DNA from: Bacteroidetes bacterium UBA6661
GTDB taxonomy: Bacteria > Bacteroidota > Bacteroidia > AKYH767-A > OLB10
DNA length: 25,809 nucleotides
Reading direction: 5' to 3'
NCBI GenBank assembly: GCA_002455375.1
Contig: DKKR01000028.1
Location: forward strand, 2,607 to 28,415
Shown here one piece after another: positions 7,198 through 14,029 of the stretch (positions within the stretch are counted from its first letter, which is position 1; each line of letters begins with the position of its first letter). The notes under the pieces are model-generated. The model was not told the origin of the DNA and ran no database searches. It saw nothing but the letters and a program-made list of their open reading frames with translations. A program made the position numbers and the translations under genes.

Positions 7198-8927
7198 TGC
7201 TCATGCATCTGCTACGACACCTTTTACTTTTTTTCTCAATCTGCTTTTTTTATGTGCAACTGTCATTTGCACAATATAGACTTGAACTTAAAGGTGATGT
7301 TGTTTCAATAAAATATAAAAAGGAATTTGCAGATTCTGTGTTGTTGAAAAAAGAAATAACCAAAATTATTAACGAAGCTCAGAAGGAAGGCTTTATTGCA
7401 GCGTCTGCAGATTCTTTGGCTAAGGACGGCAATATCTATAGTGTTTATCTGCATAAAGGCAATCGTTATAAGTGGGCGCGAATAACAGGTGGCAATATTG
7501 ATGAACGCGTATTGAATGAAACTGGCAATAGTGAAAAGAAATGGCGCGGCAGCAAGGTCAGTCCGCCAAGGATGGCACAAATGTTTAAGTCGCTTTTACA
7601 TTGGTACGAGAATAACGGCTACCCCTTTGCCGAAGTGAAATTAGACAGCCTGAATTTTAATGAGCAGCAAATTTCAGGAGTTTTAAGAGTCAATAAAAGC
7701 GAACTTGTTCGTGTTGACAGCATCATCATTCGTGGTGATTCTAAATTAAGCAGAACATTTTTATTTAATTATCTGCGCGTGAGTCAAGGGGATGTTTATA
7801 ATGAAAGCATCATTCGTAATATTTCAATCCGATTGAAGGAGTTGCCAATGGTTTCAGAATATGCACCGTTGGTTGTTGCATTTGAAGGTGGCGGTGCAGT
7901 GCTTACTTTGTTTCTGAACAATAAAAAAGCTTCGCAGGCCGATGGTATTATTGGTGTGTTGCCTGATGCAACAAAGAGTGGGAAAGTGAATATCAGTGGA
8001 GAACTGCGACTGAAATTGCTGAGTGCCTTTGGTCGTGGCGAGCAGTTTGAGATTAACTGGAAACAGCCATTGCCTAAAACGCAGGATTTAAAAACATCAT
8101 TAAGTTATCCATTTCTATTCTCACTTCCATTTGGCCTTGAAGGCGGATTGAATATTTACAAACGTGATACTTCTTATGTTGATGTATTGTTAAAAGGAGG
8201 TATTCAATACCTGATGAAAGGGAATGACAGAATAACGTTTGTTGTTTCCAATAAAAAATCTTCACTGCTTTCAACATCTTCTTACAAAAATGCAACCGTT
8301 CTTCCAGCCTTTGCAGATGCAAGTATTACAACTTACGGAGTAGTGTTAAAGAAAGAAAAAGTTGACTACAGACTAAACCCGCAGCGAGGGTTCATGGCTG
8401 AAATTTCGGGCGGTGCAGGAGTTAAGAAGATAATAAAAAACAGCAGCATCAATAGCGAATTGTATAAGGGTATAAAGCTGAATAGCGATATTTATAAATT
8501 TGAAGGTGCAGCAGATTTTTATCAGACATTGTTGCCTCGTATAGTTTTGAATACTGGAATTGCTTTTGCATGGATGCATGCCGATGACATTTTTCAGAAT
8601 GATCAATTCCGTTTTGGCGGACTAAAATCTTTAAGAGGATTTGATGAAGATGTACTCTATGCAACATCATATTATTTAGGAAAGATAGAGTTGCGTTATA
8701 TCCTCGACAGAAATGCCTATTTGCAGTTGTTTTATAATCAGGCCTATTATGCCTCAGAAACCAGAGCAGGGAATATGTATGATAGTCCATTTGGTATGGG
8801 AGCAGGAATTACTTTTGAAACCAAACTTGGAATTTTCGCACTTAATTATGCAATTGGCAGCCAGCAAAACAGTGCCATTCAGTTCCGGCAGGCAAAAGTC
8901 CACTTCGGAATTGTAAATTACTTTTAG
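7197..8927 (+). CDS. BamA/TamA-like outer-membrane protein (POTRA plus Omp85 barrel)
   Basis: The 576-residue protein has a signal peptide (MLMHLLRHLLLFFSICFF..., predicted cleavage after FA at 24-25), POTRA-like modules at about 30-240 and a C-terminal beta barrel. The barrel holds the loop-6 signature FRFGGLKSLRGF (471-482) and ends in a terminal Phe (GIVNYF). Omp85 proteins insert or move proteins across the outer membrane. At 576 residues it is shorter than BamA, with fewer POTRA repeats, and nearer to TamA or a Bacteroidota-specific Omp85 paralogue. It overlaps ung by one base. An alternative ATG lies at 7203. The exact client is unknown. Confidence 0.88.
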   Translation: MLMHLLRHLLLFFSICFFYVQLSFAQYRLELKGDVVSIKYKKEFADSVLLKKEITKIINEAQKEGFIAASADSLAKDGNIYSVYLHKGNRYKWARITGGNIDERVLNETGNSEKKWRGSKVSPPRMAQMFKSLLHWYENNGYPFAEVKLDSLNFNEQQISGVLRVNKSELVRVDSIIIRGDSKLSRTFLFNYLRVSQGDVYNESIIRNISIRLKELPMVSEYAPLVVAFEGGGAVLTLFLNNKKASQADGIIGVLPDATKSGKVNISGELRLKLLSAFGRGEQFEINWKQPLPKTQDLKTSLSYPFLFSLPFGLEGGLNIYKRDTSYVDVLLKGGIQYLMKGNDRITFVVSNKKSSLLSTSSYKNATVLPAFADASITTYGVVLKKEKVDYRLNPQRGFMAEISGGAGVKKIIKNSSINSELYKGIKLNSDIYKFEGAADFYQTLLPRIVLNTGIAFAWMHADDIFQNDQFRFGGLKSLRGFDEDVLYATSYYLGKIELRYILDRNAYLQLFYNQAYYASETRAGNMYDSPFGMGAGITFETKLGIFALNYAIGSQQNSAIQFRQAKVHFGIVNYF

Positions 8928-9080
8928 TCAGACAACTCAGATATATTATCACAGAAGAAATTATTATTCTGAAGATGGTATTGCCATTTGTTTACATTAA
9001 CTTAATATTGGGTTAATAGTGCTTAAGCGCTTTGTAATAGCAACCTCAAAATCAGAATAACAAAAATCTTGATGTCAGAA

Positions 9081-9302
9081 TTACTTTAATGAATGTGAGT
9101 AGTTCAGAATGTTTTTAATAACTGATGATGATGGATTCACCATGCACTGGTCAATATGATCCATTACCTGAACAATTTCCTGATAGCTTTCTTCAGTTTC
9201 AGGATTGCAATCAATTTCATGCTGAATCAACACAGTGTCGGATAACTCGACTTCGTTAAAGTAGTAAAGAATTAAATCGTGTGTAGTAGAACTTTCGTAC
9301 AT
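9081..9302 (-). CDS. Small partner protein of the upstream ECF sigma factor (anti-sigma-like, no zinc site)
   Basis: The 73-residue soluble protein follows the sigma gene by 66 nt on the same strand. The pattern LILYYFNEVELSD...IQHEIDCNPETEESYQEI (11-43) resembles the N-terminal helices of zinc-binding anti-sigma domains, where H-x3-C-x2-C normally sits. Here one His and one Cys remain and the CxxC is absent. There is no membrane segment. The idea that it binds the sigma factor rests on gene order and this faint resemblance only. It may instead be an unrelated small regulator. A possible hairpin switch lies between the two genes. Confidence 0.65.
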   Translation of the reverse strand: MYESSTTHDLILYYFNEVELSDTVLIQHEIDCNPETEESYQEIVQVMDHIDQCMVNPSSSVIKNILNYSHSLK

Positions 9303-9339
9303 AGGCGCGTTACTTATTTACACCTATAACGCAGCGTTG

Positions 9340-9373
9340 TCAGGAATATTTTATATGTCCTGAAAATTTCAGG
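9340..9373 (-). other. Overlapping inverted repeats forming two mutually exclusive hairpins
   Basis: CCTGAAA (9359-9365) pairs with TTTCAGG (9367-9373) with a one-base spacer. Alternatively, TCCTGA (9358-9363) pairs with TCAGGA (9340-9345) across 12 bases. The two stems share bases, so only one can form. The first includes the sigma gene's TGA stop. The one-base loop makes that stem sterically poor as intramolecular RNA. No T tract follows. Confidence 0.4.
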
Positions 9374-9953
9374 CTGCCAGCACTAACTTTTTCTTCTCAA
9401 TCACTTTTCTGAGGTTGATAAGGGCATAGCGCATCCTGCCTAATGAAGTGTTGATACTCACACCGGTAGCATCGGCAATTTCTTTAAAACTCATATCTGC
9501 AAAGTGTCTCAGAATGATAACTTCTTTTTGTTCGTATGGAAGTTCTTCAACCAGCAGGCGCACTTCTTTATAAATCTGCTCCTTTACAATTTTGTCCTGC
9601 ACATTGTCATCCATCAGTTGCAGTGATTCGATGATAGAATAATCCTCCTTGTCATGAACCATTGGCATACGCTGATTGCGTCTGAAATGGTCAATAACCA
9701 AGTTGTGACTGATGCGAAGAACCCAAGGTAAAAATTTACCTTCTTCGTTGTAGCTTCCTTTTTTTAAGGTGTTGATTACCTTAACAAAAGTGTCCTGGAA
9801 AATATCTTCGGCTAATTCTCTATTATTGACAAGAAAGAGAATGGCAGAAAATATTCTTTTCTGATGTCGTTCAATCAGAACGGTTAAGCAGTCTTCGTTA
9901 CCTTGTTGGTACATTTCGACCAGTTCGCGGTCGTTTAAAACAGGCTGTTGCAT
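9369..9953 (-). CDS. ECF-type RNA polymerase sigma factor
   Basis: The 194-residue protein has sigma region 2 at about 22-95, with AEDIFQDTFVKV (48-59) for core binding and FLPWVLRISHNLVIDHFRR (74-92) for -10 recognition. Region 4 is at about 125-185, with a helix-turn-helix in FKEIADATGVSINTSLGRM. Region 3 is missing, as in all ECF factors. It directs RNA polymerase to a specific regulon, probably including its own gene. It is followed by a small putative anti-sigma-like gene rather than a FecR-type transmembrane anti-sigma, so it is unlikely to be a TonB/FecI-type system. A tandem TTTGAGAT repeat lies upstream. The regulon is unknown. Confidence 0.95.
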   Translation of the reverse strand: MQQPVLNDRELVEMYQQGNEDCLTVLIERHQKRIFSAILFLVNNRELAEDIFQDTFVKVINTLKKGSYNEEGKFLPWVLRISHNLVIDHFRRNQRMPMVHDKEDYSIIESLQLMDDNVQDKIVKEQIYKEVRLLVEELPYEQKEVIILRHFADMSFKEIADATGVSINTSLGRMRYALINLRKVIEKKKLVLAA

Positions 9954-10029
9954 AGTGAACTCTTTTTTGGAAATAAGTGATAAAGTAGAGTTTTATGCTA
10001 TAGTTTTCCTCCTGTTTGAAATGTGATTA

Positions 10030-10047
10030 TTTGAGATGTTTTGAGAT
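10030..10047. repeat. Tandem TTTGAGAT repeat upstream of the sigma factor gene
   Basis: TTTGAGAT occurs at 10030-10037 and 10040-10047, exactly one helical turn (10 bp) apart and about 80-95 bp before the sigma gene's start. The spacing is typical of a site for a DNA-binding dimer. Its function is inferred. Confidence 0.3.
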
Positions 10048-10121
10048 ATAGAACGTGTTATTTTTAATAATGTTGTATAGCTCAAAAAATATTTTTATTA
10101 ATTATTCAGTAAACATAAAGA

Positions 10122-10168
10122 AAAAATCCTGCCATTTCAACTTTCAAGTAATAAGTGACAGGATTTTT
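10122..10168 (-). terminator. Terminator of ndk, shaped to work in both directions
   Basis: AAAAATCCTG..CA (10122-10134) pairs with TG..CAGGATTTTT (10156-10168) with one mismatch and a 21-nt loop. A/T tracts flank both sides. It lies about 35 bp after the ndk stop. Confidence 0.75.
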
Positions 10169-10202
10169 CAGTAAAATTTCACTTTCGAAGGAATATCGGT
10201 GC

Positions 10203-10619
10203 TTAAAATCTTTCAGTCATGCTAAAGAAAAATGAGCCTTCAATAGCAGCATTTTCATTACTGTCGGAACCATGAACGGCATTGGCTTCAATACTTTTAG
10301 CATAAAGCTTACGAATTGTGCCGGCATCAGCCTTTGCAGGATCGGTTGCACCAATAGTTTTTCTGAAATCTTCAACGGCATTGTCTTTTTCAAGAATTGC
10401 CGCAACTATAGGTCCGGATGACATATATTTTACCAAATCATTATAAAATGGTCTTTCACGGTGAATGGCATAGAATTCACCTGCACGTTCTGCGGTTAAA
10501 CGTGTGTACTTCATTGCTTTAATCTTAAATCCGGCCTTAATAATATGATCTAAAATAGCCCCAATGTATCCATTGCTTACTGCATCAGGCTTTAGCATTG
10601 TAAAAGTGATGTTACTCAT
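10203..10619 (-). CDS. ndk: Nucleoside-diphosphate kinase
   Basis: This enzyme transfers the gamma phosphate of ATP to other (d)NDPs through a phospho-histidine and balances the nucleotide pools. The 138-residue chain from ATG 10619 begins MSNITFTMLKPDAV, with Lys10 as a phosphate contact. The active-site segment is NAVHGSDS with His116, and the end is ..FFFSMTERF. The frame stays open for 47 more codons upstream, but that stretch holds the promoter and runs into the divergent nrnA start. The family start at MSNITF and the normal length decide the shorter form. It carries its own candidate -7 box and terminator. Confidence 0.97.
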   Translation of the reverse strand: MSNITFTMLKPDAVSNGYIGAILDHIIKAGFKIKAMKYTRLTAERAGEFYAIHRERPFYNDLVKYMSSGPIVAAILEKDNAVEDFRKTIGATDPAKADAGTIRKLYAKSIEANAVHGSDSNENAAIEGSFFFSMTERF

Positions 10620-10648
10620 AATTAAATATTTGTATTTTTTTGTGGCCG

Positions 10649-10656
10649 CAAAAGTA
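10649..10656 (-). promoter_or_regulatory. Candidate -7 element for ndk
   Basis: Minus-strand TACTTTTG fits TAnnTTTG and lies 30 bp upstream of the ndk ATG. No TTTG is found at the usual upstream spacing on that strand. Confidence 0.4.
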
Positions 10657-10668
10657 GTTGATTTCAGC

Positions 10669-10701
10669 TTTGGTTTGACTGATGCAAATAGCTTACATTT
10701 G
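10669..10701 (+). promoter_or_regulatory. Promoter of nrnA with -33 and -7 elements
   Basis: TTTG at 10669-10672 is followed by 21 bp and then TACATTTG at 10694-10701, matching the Bacteroidota TTTG-N19-21-TAnnTTTG promoter. Transcription would start about 17 nt before the ATG at 10725. Confidence 0.6.
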
Positions 10702-10724
10702 TAAAAATCGCATTTTGAAAGTTT

Positions 10725-11768
10725 ATGATACCAAAATTTGAGCAACACAGCATAGAGCAATTAAAGAATCTGTTATCGGAACCAAAAAGAATCGTTATCA
10801 CCACTCACTATAAACCGGATGGCGATGCTATAGGCTCACTTCTTGGATTGTATAATTTCTTAGTCTCCAAAAAACACAAAGTTAAAGCTGTTGTGCCAAG
10901 TGATTATCCTGCATCAATCAGTTTTATGAAAGGCAATCAGAAAGTGTTGGACTATGAAGCCAAGCCACGTAATGTTGCTAAAGCTTTTGCCGAAGCAGAA
11001 ATAATTTTTTGTCTTGATTTTAATGAGTCAAAAAGAGTTGAGGCTATGGAAGATGTAATGATGTCAAACAAAGCTTTTAAAGTAGTTATTGACCATCATT
11101 TATATCCAAAAATACAATGCGATATTTTATTTTCTTTTCCTAAATCGTGTGCAACAAGTGAGTTGATTTTCCACTTTATTTATGCATTAGACAATAAGTA
11201 CAAAATGAAGCCGGAGGTGGCCGAGTGTATCTATACAGGAATTATGACTGACACCGGTTCTTTCAGGTTTTCGTCAATGAGTGCTGATACACATCGCGTT
11301 TTAGCAGCCTTACTCGATACAGGAATGAATCATGTGAAAATACATGAAACCATTTCTGACAATTTCTCAGAAGAGCGAACACGTTTTCTCGGTTACTGCC
11401 TGAAAGATAAAATGCAGGTAATACATGCTTACAGGGCTGCCTATATTGCGCTAACCAAGAACGAACTCGATCAGTACAATCATCAAACCGGAGATACAGA
11501 AGGAATTGTCAATTATCCACTTAGTATCAGTGACATGATGATGTCAGCACTATTTACAGAGAAAGATGATATGATTAAAATATCTTTCCGCTCGAAAGGT
11601 GATTTTTCTGTACGTGAACTGGCATCAAAGTTTTTCTCCGGTGGTGGACATCAGAATGCTGCAGGAGGCAAGTTTTTTGGAAGTTTAGACGAAGCAGTTG
11701 AGCATTTTATAGCTGCATTAGCCTATTATAAAGACCAGTTGCAAATTCAGGATACCGTAAAAGATTAA
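10725..11768 (+). CDS. nrnA: Bifunctional oligoribonuclease/PAP phosphatase of the NrnA type (DHH-DHHA1)
   Basis: The 347-residue cytoplasmic phosphoesterase degrades 2-5 nt RNA fragments and, in several bacteria, dephosphorylates pAp. The DHH metal site is complete: H28..D32-x-D34 in HYKPDGDAIGS, D98 in CLDFNES, DHH at 123-125 and D176 in TGIMTDTGSFRF. The DHHA1 substrate domain carries the GGGHQNAAGG signature (306-315). It diverges from ndk with a short shared promoter region, so two nucleotide-metabolism genes are back to back. It is followed 40 bp later by the POT transporter gene, which may be cotranscribed or have its own weak -7 (TACATTAG). Confidence 0.95.
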   Translation: MIPKFEQHSIEQLKNLLSEPKRIVITTHYKPDGDAIGSLLGLYNFLVSKKHKVKAVVPSDYPASISFMKGNQKVLDYEAKPRNVAKAFAEAEIIFCLDFNESKRVEAMEDVMMSNKAFKVVIDHHLYPKIQCDILFSFPKSCATSELIFHFIYALDNKYKMKPEVAECIYTGIMTDTGSFRFSSMSADTHRVLAALLDTGMNHVKIHETISDNFSEERTRFLGYCLKDKMQVIHAYRAAYIALTKNELDQYNHQTGDTEGIVNYPLSISDMMMSALFTEKDDMIKISFRSKGDFSVRELASKFFSGGGHQNAAGGKFFGSLDEAVEHFIAALAYYKDQLQIQDTVKD

Positions 11769-11808
11769 TTTTTTTACATTAGCCGCGCTTTAAATTTAAA
11801 TCAAACGT

Positions 11809-13473
11809 ATGAGCCAAACTGTACAACAAGGACATCCCAAGGGACTGTATGTGTTATTTGTAACCGAAATGTGGGAGCGTTTCAGCTATTATGGAATGCG
11901 CGCCATCTTTATTCTTTTCATGGTTAAAGCATTGATGCTTGACAAAGCATTTGCTTCAAACCTTTATGGTAGTTATACCGGATTAGTTTATCTGACACCG
12001 TTGTTAGGCGGATACATTTCAGATCGTTATTGGGGTAACAGGCGTTCGATTATCGTAGGCGGCTTGTTGATGGCTATTGGTCAGTTTACTTTGTTTTTTA
12101 GTGGCTCTATGATTGGTTCTACACCTACAGGCACCGATGCCACAGCAAGTATGCTGATGTATTTAGGTCTTGGGTTTTTGATTTTTGGAAACGGATTTTT
12201 TAAACCGAATATTTCTACAATGGTTGGTCAACTTTATCCAAAAGCTGATAAAAGAGTAGATGGAGCATTTACTATTTTTTATATGGGAATTAATCTCGGG
12301 GCATTTTTTGCTCCATTGGTTTGTGGATATTTTGGCGATACCAACGATCCTGCTGACTTTAAATATGGATTTCTTGCTGCCGGCATAGGAATGGTTATTG
12401 GTGTACTCACCTTTGTGTTGCTCAAGAATAAATATATAGTGAGCCCAGACGGTTCACCGATAGGAATGCCTAAAGTTGTTACTACACAAGCCGTTAATAC
12501 AGAAGGAGAAGCAGATATCCCATCGTTCAATATGTCTAAGATTCTCATGTGGCTGGCGATTGGAATCGGATTGTTTTTTGTTTTTAAATCTATAGTTGAA
12601 TTCGATTTAATAGGCTCAATTATTTATGCAGGTGCTATTGCCGTTCCAGGTCTCATTATTACAGATAAGTCTTTGACTCATGTTGAGAAACAACGCGTCT
12701 GGGTAATTTTTATACTTTGCTTCTTTGTAATTTTCTTCTGGAGTGCATTCGAGCAAGCCGGAGCCTCGCTAACTTTCTTTGCTGACGAACAAACAGATAG
12801 AAATTTGTTTGGTTGGGAAATGCCGGCAAGCTTTTTTCAATCATTCAACGCAATATTTATTGTGATTTTTGCACCGATTTTTGCTTGGTTATGGGTGCGA
12901 TTAGGCAATGCAGGAAAAGAACCCGGTTCACCATTAAAAATGGCAATTGGGCTTTTCTTACTCTCAATTGGCTATTTAGTAATTGCTTTTGGTGTAAAAG
13001 GAGTAGAGCCCGGAGTAAAAGTTTCTATGTTTTGGCTAACAACTTTATACCTGCTGCACACATTTGGTGAGCTTTGTTTGTCTCCAATTGGACTTTCAAT
13101 GGTTGCAAAATTAGCACCTCTGCGTTTTGCCTCCTTGTTAATGGGAACATGGTTCTTAGCAAACTCGGCTTCTAATAAATTTGCAGGAACATTAAGCTCA
13201 TTATATCCTCCGGGACAAGGTGAATTTAAAGCTGCTGCCGACAAAGGAATTGATCTTCCATCTATCCTAAATGGTTCTGTTACTGCTACAGCCGAACAGT
13301 TAAAAGTGCTTGCCGATGCAGGTATTCCACATCATTTTCCAATGTTTATGGGTATGCAGATTTCAAGTCTCTACGATTTTTTCATGATATTCGTAATTAT
13401 GAGTGCCGCTGCATCCGTATTGTTATTCTTGATTTACAGATGGCTTATTAAAATGATGCATGGGGTGCAATAA
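11809..13473 (+). CDS. POT/PTR-family proton-coupled oligopeptide transporter
   Basis: The 554-residue inner-membrane protein imports di- and tripeptides with protons. Family markers are the ExxER motif in TEMWERFSYYGMR (E20, E23, R24) on helix 1, GGYISDRYWGNRRSI (about residues 67-81) between helices 2 and 3, and FYMGINLGAFFAP further on. The many hydrophobic segments fit the roughly 14 membrane helices of bacterial POTs. The length is slightly above DtpT/DtpA. The two S9 peptidases in this window release Xaa-Pro dipeptides or short peptides that such a carrier could take up, although the genes are not adjacent. Substrate range cannot be read from the sequence. Confidence 0.95.
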   Translation: MSQTVQQGHPKGLYVLFVTEMWERFSYYGMRAIFILFMVKALMLDKAFASNLYGSYTGLVYLTPLLGGYISDRYWGNRRSIIVGGLLMAIGQFTLFFSGSMIGSTPTGTDATASMLMYLGLGFLIFGNGFFKPNISTMVGQLYPKADKRVDGAFTIFYMGINLGAFFAPLVCGYFGDTNDPADFKYGFLAAGIGMVIGVLTFVLLKNKYIVSPDGSPIGMPKVVTTQAVNTEGEADIPSFNMSKILMWLAIGIGLFFVFKSIVEFDLIGSIIYAGAIAVPGLIITDKSLTHVEKQRVWVIFILCFFVIFFWSAFEQAGASLTFFADEQTDRNLFGWEMPASFFQSFNAIFIVIFAPIFAWLWVRLGNAGKEPGSPLKMAIGLFLLSIGYLVIAFGVKGVEPGVKVSMFWLTTLYLLHTFGELCLSPIGLSMVAKLAPLRFASLLMGTWFLANSASNKFAGTLSSLYPPGQGEFKAAADKGIDLPSILNGSVTATAEQLKVLADAGIPHHFPMFMGMQISSLYDFFMIFVIMSAAASVLLFLIYRWLIKMMHGVQ

Positions 13474-13486
13474 CAATTAATTGTTA
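13471..13486. repeat. Perfect 16-bp AT-rich palindrome at the transporter stop codon
   Basis: TAACAATTAATTGTTA is its own reverse complement and begins with the TAA stop of the POT gene. It has no loop and no T tract, so it is a poor terminator and a better candidate for a protein-binding site or chance AT-rich symmetry. Confidence 0.35.
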
Positions 13487-13539
13487 ACAACTTAGTTGAA
13501 TAGTTAATAAAAAACACCTTCATCATTTATTAATCAGCA

Positions 13540-13547
13540 TACTTTTG
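13540..13547 (+). promoter_or_regulatory. Candidate -7 element of the Ala-rich lipoprotein gene
   Basis: TACTTTTG matches TAnnTTTG and lies 29 bp upstream of the ATG at 13577. No TTTG lies at the standard upstream distance. Confidence 0.5.
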
Positions 13548-13576
13548 TCCCGTCAAATCAAACAATAAAAAGAAAA

Positions 13577-13804
13577 ATGAAAAAATTATTCACATTAATG
13601 GCTGTTGCAGCAATGTTTGCAATGGTATCATGCGGTCCAAGCGCTGAAGAAAAAGCTGCTGCGGAAAAAGCAACTCAGGATTCAATTGCAAATGCAGAAG
13701 CCGAAATGAAGGCTGCTGAAGAAGCTGCAATGGCTGCATCTGCTGCTGCTGCTACACCTGATTCAGCTGCTGCTCCTGCTGATTCAGCTGCTGCTGCTCA
13801 TTAA
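13577..13804 (+). CDS. Small alanine-rich lipoprotein
   Basis: The 75-residue product starts MKKLFTLMAVAAMFAMVSC with the lipobox Cys at 19. The mature 56 residues are low-complexity and helical: charged Glu/Lys/Ala heptads (24-52) followed by an Ala/Pro/Asp/Ser tail with the near-repeat DSAAAPADSAAAAH. It resembles short abundant Lpp-like or spacer lipoproteins by composition only. No enzymatic residues are seen. It has its own -7 box and a strong terminator, so it is a single, probably well-expressed gene. Repeated GCT codons give local sequence repetition. Function unknown. Confidence 0.85.
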   Translation: MKKLFTLMAVAAMFAMVSCGPSAEEKAAAEKATQDSIANAEAEMKAAEEAAMAASAAAATPDSAAAPADSAAAAH

Positions 13805-13825
13805 TTTTAAAAAATTAAGAAAAAG

Positions 13826-13850
13826 AACCACCGTCAGGTGGTTTTTTTTT
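13826..13850 (+). terminator. Strong bidirectional terminator shared with the convergent microprotein gene
   Basis: AACCACC-GTCA-GGTGGTT forms a 7-bp stem with a tetraloop followed by nine T's on the plus strand. On the minus strand the same stem is followed by CTTTTTCTT. The minus-strand gene's stop codon sits in the loop. Confidence 0.9.
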
Positions 13851-13968
13851 GCCCTGACTTTTGTGGCCCGGAACTGCATTTATCACAACCATTTGATTTA
13901 CTTCTGAATTTTTGAATCAAATAAACTGTTGCAGCAATGGCTATGATGCCGACAATAATTTCTTGCAT
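13834..13968 (-). CDS. FeoB-associated Cys-rich membrane microprotein
   Basis: ATG 13968 to TGA 13834-13836 encodes 44 residues. A single membrane helix (MQEIIVGIIAIAATVYLIQKF) is followed by a short tail with CDKCSSG, the CxxC of FeoB-associated Cys-rich proteins. In other Bacteroidota these sit next to feoAB and are thought to assist ferrous iron uptake. No feo gene is visible here. The last four codons run into the terminator hairpin of the convergent lipoprotein gene. A -7-like TAGCTTTG lies 13 bp upstream, implying an almost leaderless mRNA. The family call is fairly secure from the pattern. Confidence 0.78.
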   Translation of the reverse strand: MQEIIVGIIAIAATVYLIQKFRSKSNGCDKCSSGPQKSGQKKTT

Positions 13969-13980
13969 AATAATATAAAA

Positions 13981-13988
13981 CAAAGCTA
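13981..13988 (-). promoter_or_regulatory. Candidate -7 element for the Cys-rich microprotein
   Basis: Minus-strand TAGCTTTG fits TAnnTTTG. Transcription would start only about 6 nt before the ATG at 13968, so the message would be nearly leaderless. It lies 14 bp from the divergent -7 box of the E1 gene. Confidence 0.35.
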
Positions 13989-14001
13989 CTCCAATTAAAG
14001 T

Positions 14002-14009
14002 TAACTTTG
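14002..14009 (+). promoter_or_regulatory. Candidate -7 element for the E1 dehydrogenase gene
   Basis: TAACTTTG matches TAnnTTTG and lies 20 bp upstream of the ATG at 14030. No standard -33 element was found. Confidence 0.45.
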
Positions 14010-14029
14010 CCACACTTTTTTATTTAACA

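Noticed and set aside
8928..9080. Possible terminator after the Omp85 gene
   Set aside because: Only 4-5 bp stems (e.g. CAGAA/TTCTG) without T tracts were found; nothing convincing in this 153-bp gap.
10007..10012. AGGAGG on the minus strand upstream of the sigma gene
   Set aside because: It is a perfect Shine-Dalgarno sequence but more than 50 nt from the sigma ATG and with no nearby start codon, so it has no gene to serve.
10620..10760. Longer N-terminus of ndk (47 extra codons)
   Set aside because: The extension covers promoter DNA and overlaps the nrnA start; the family begins at MSNITF.
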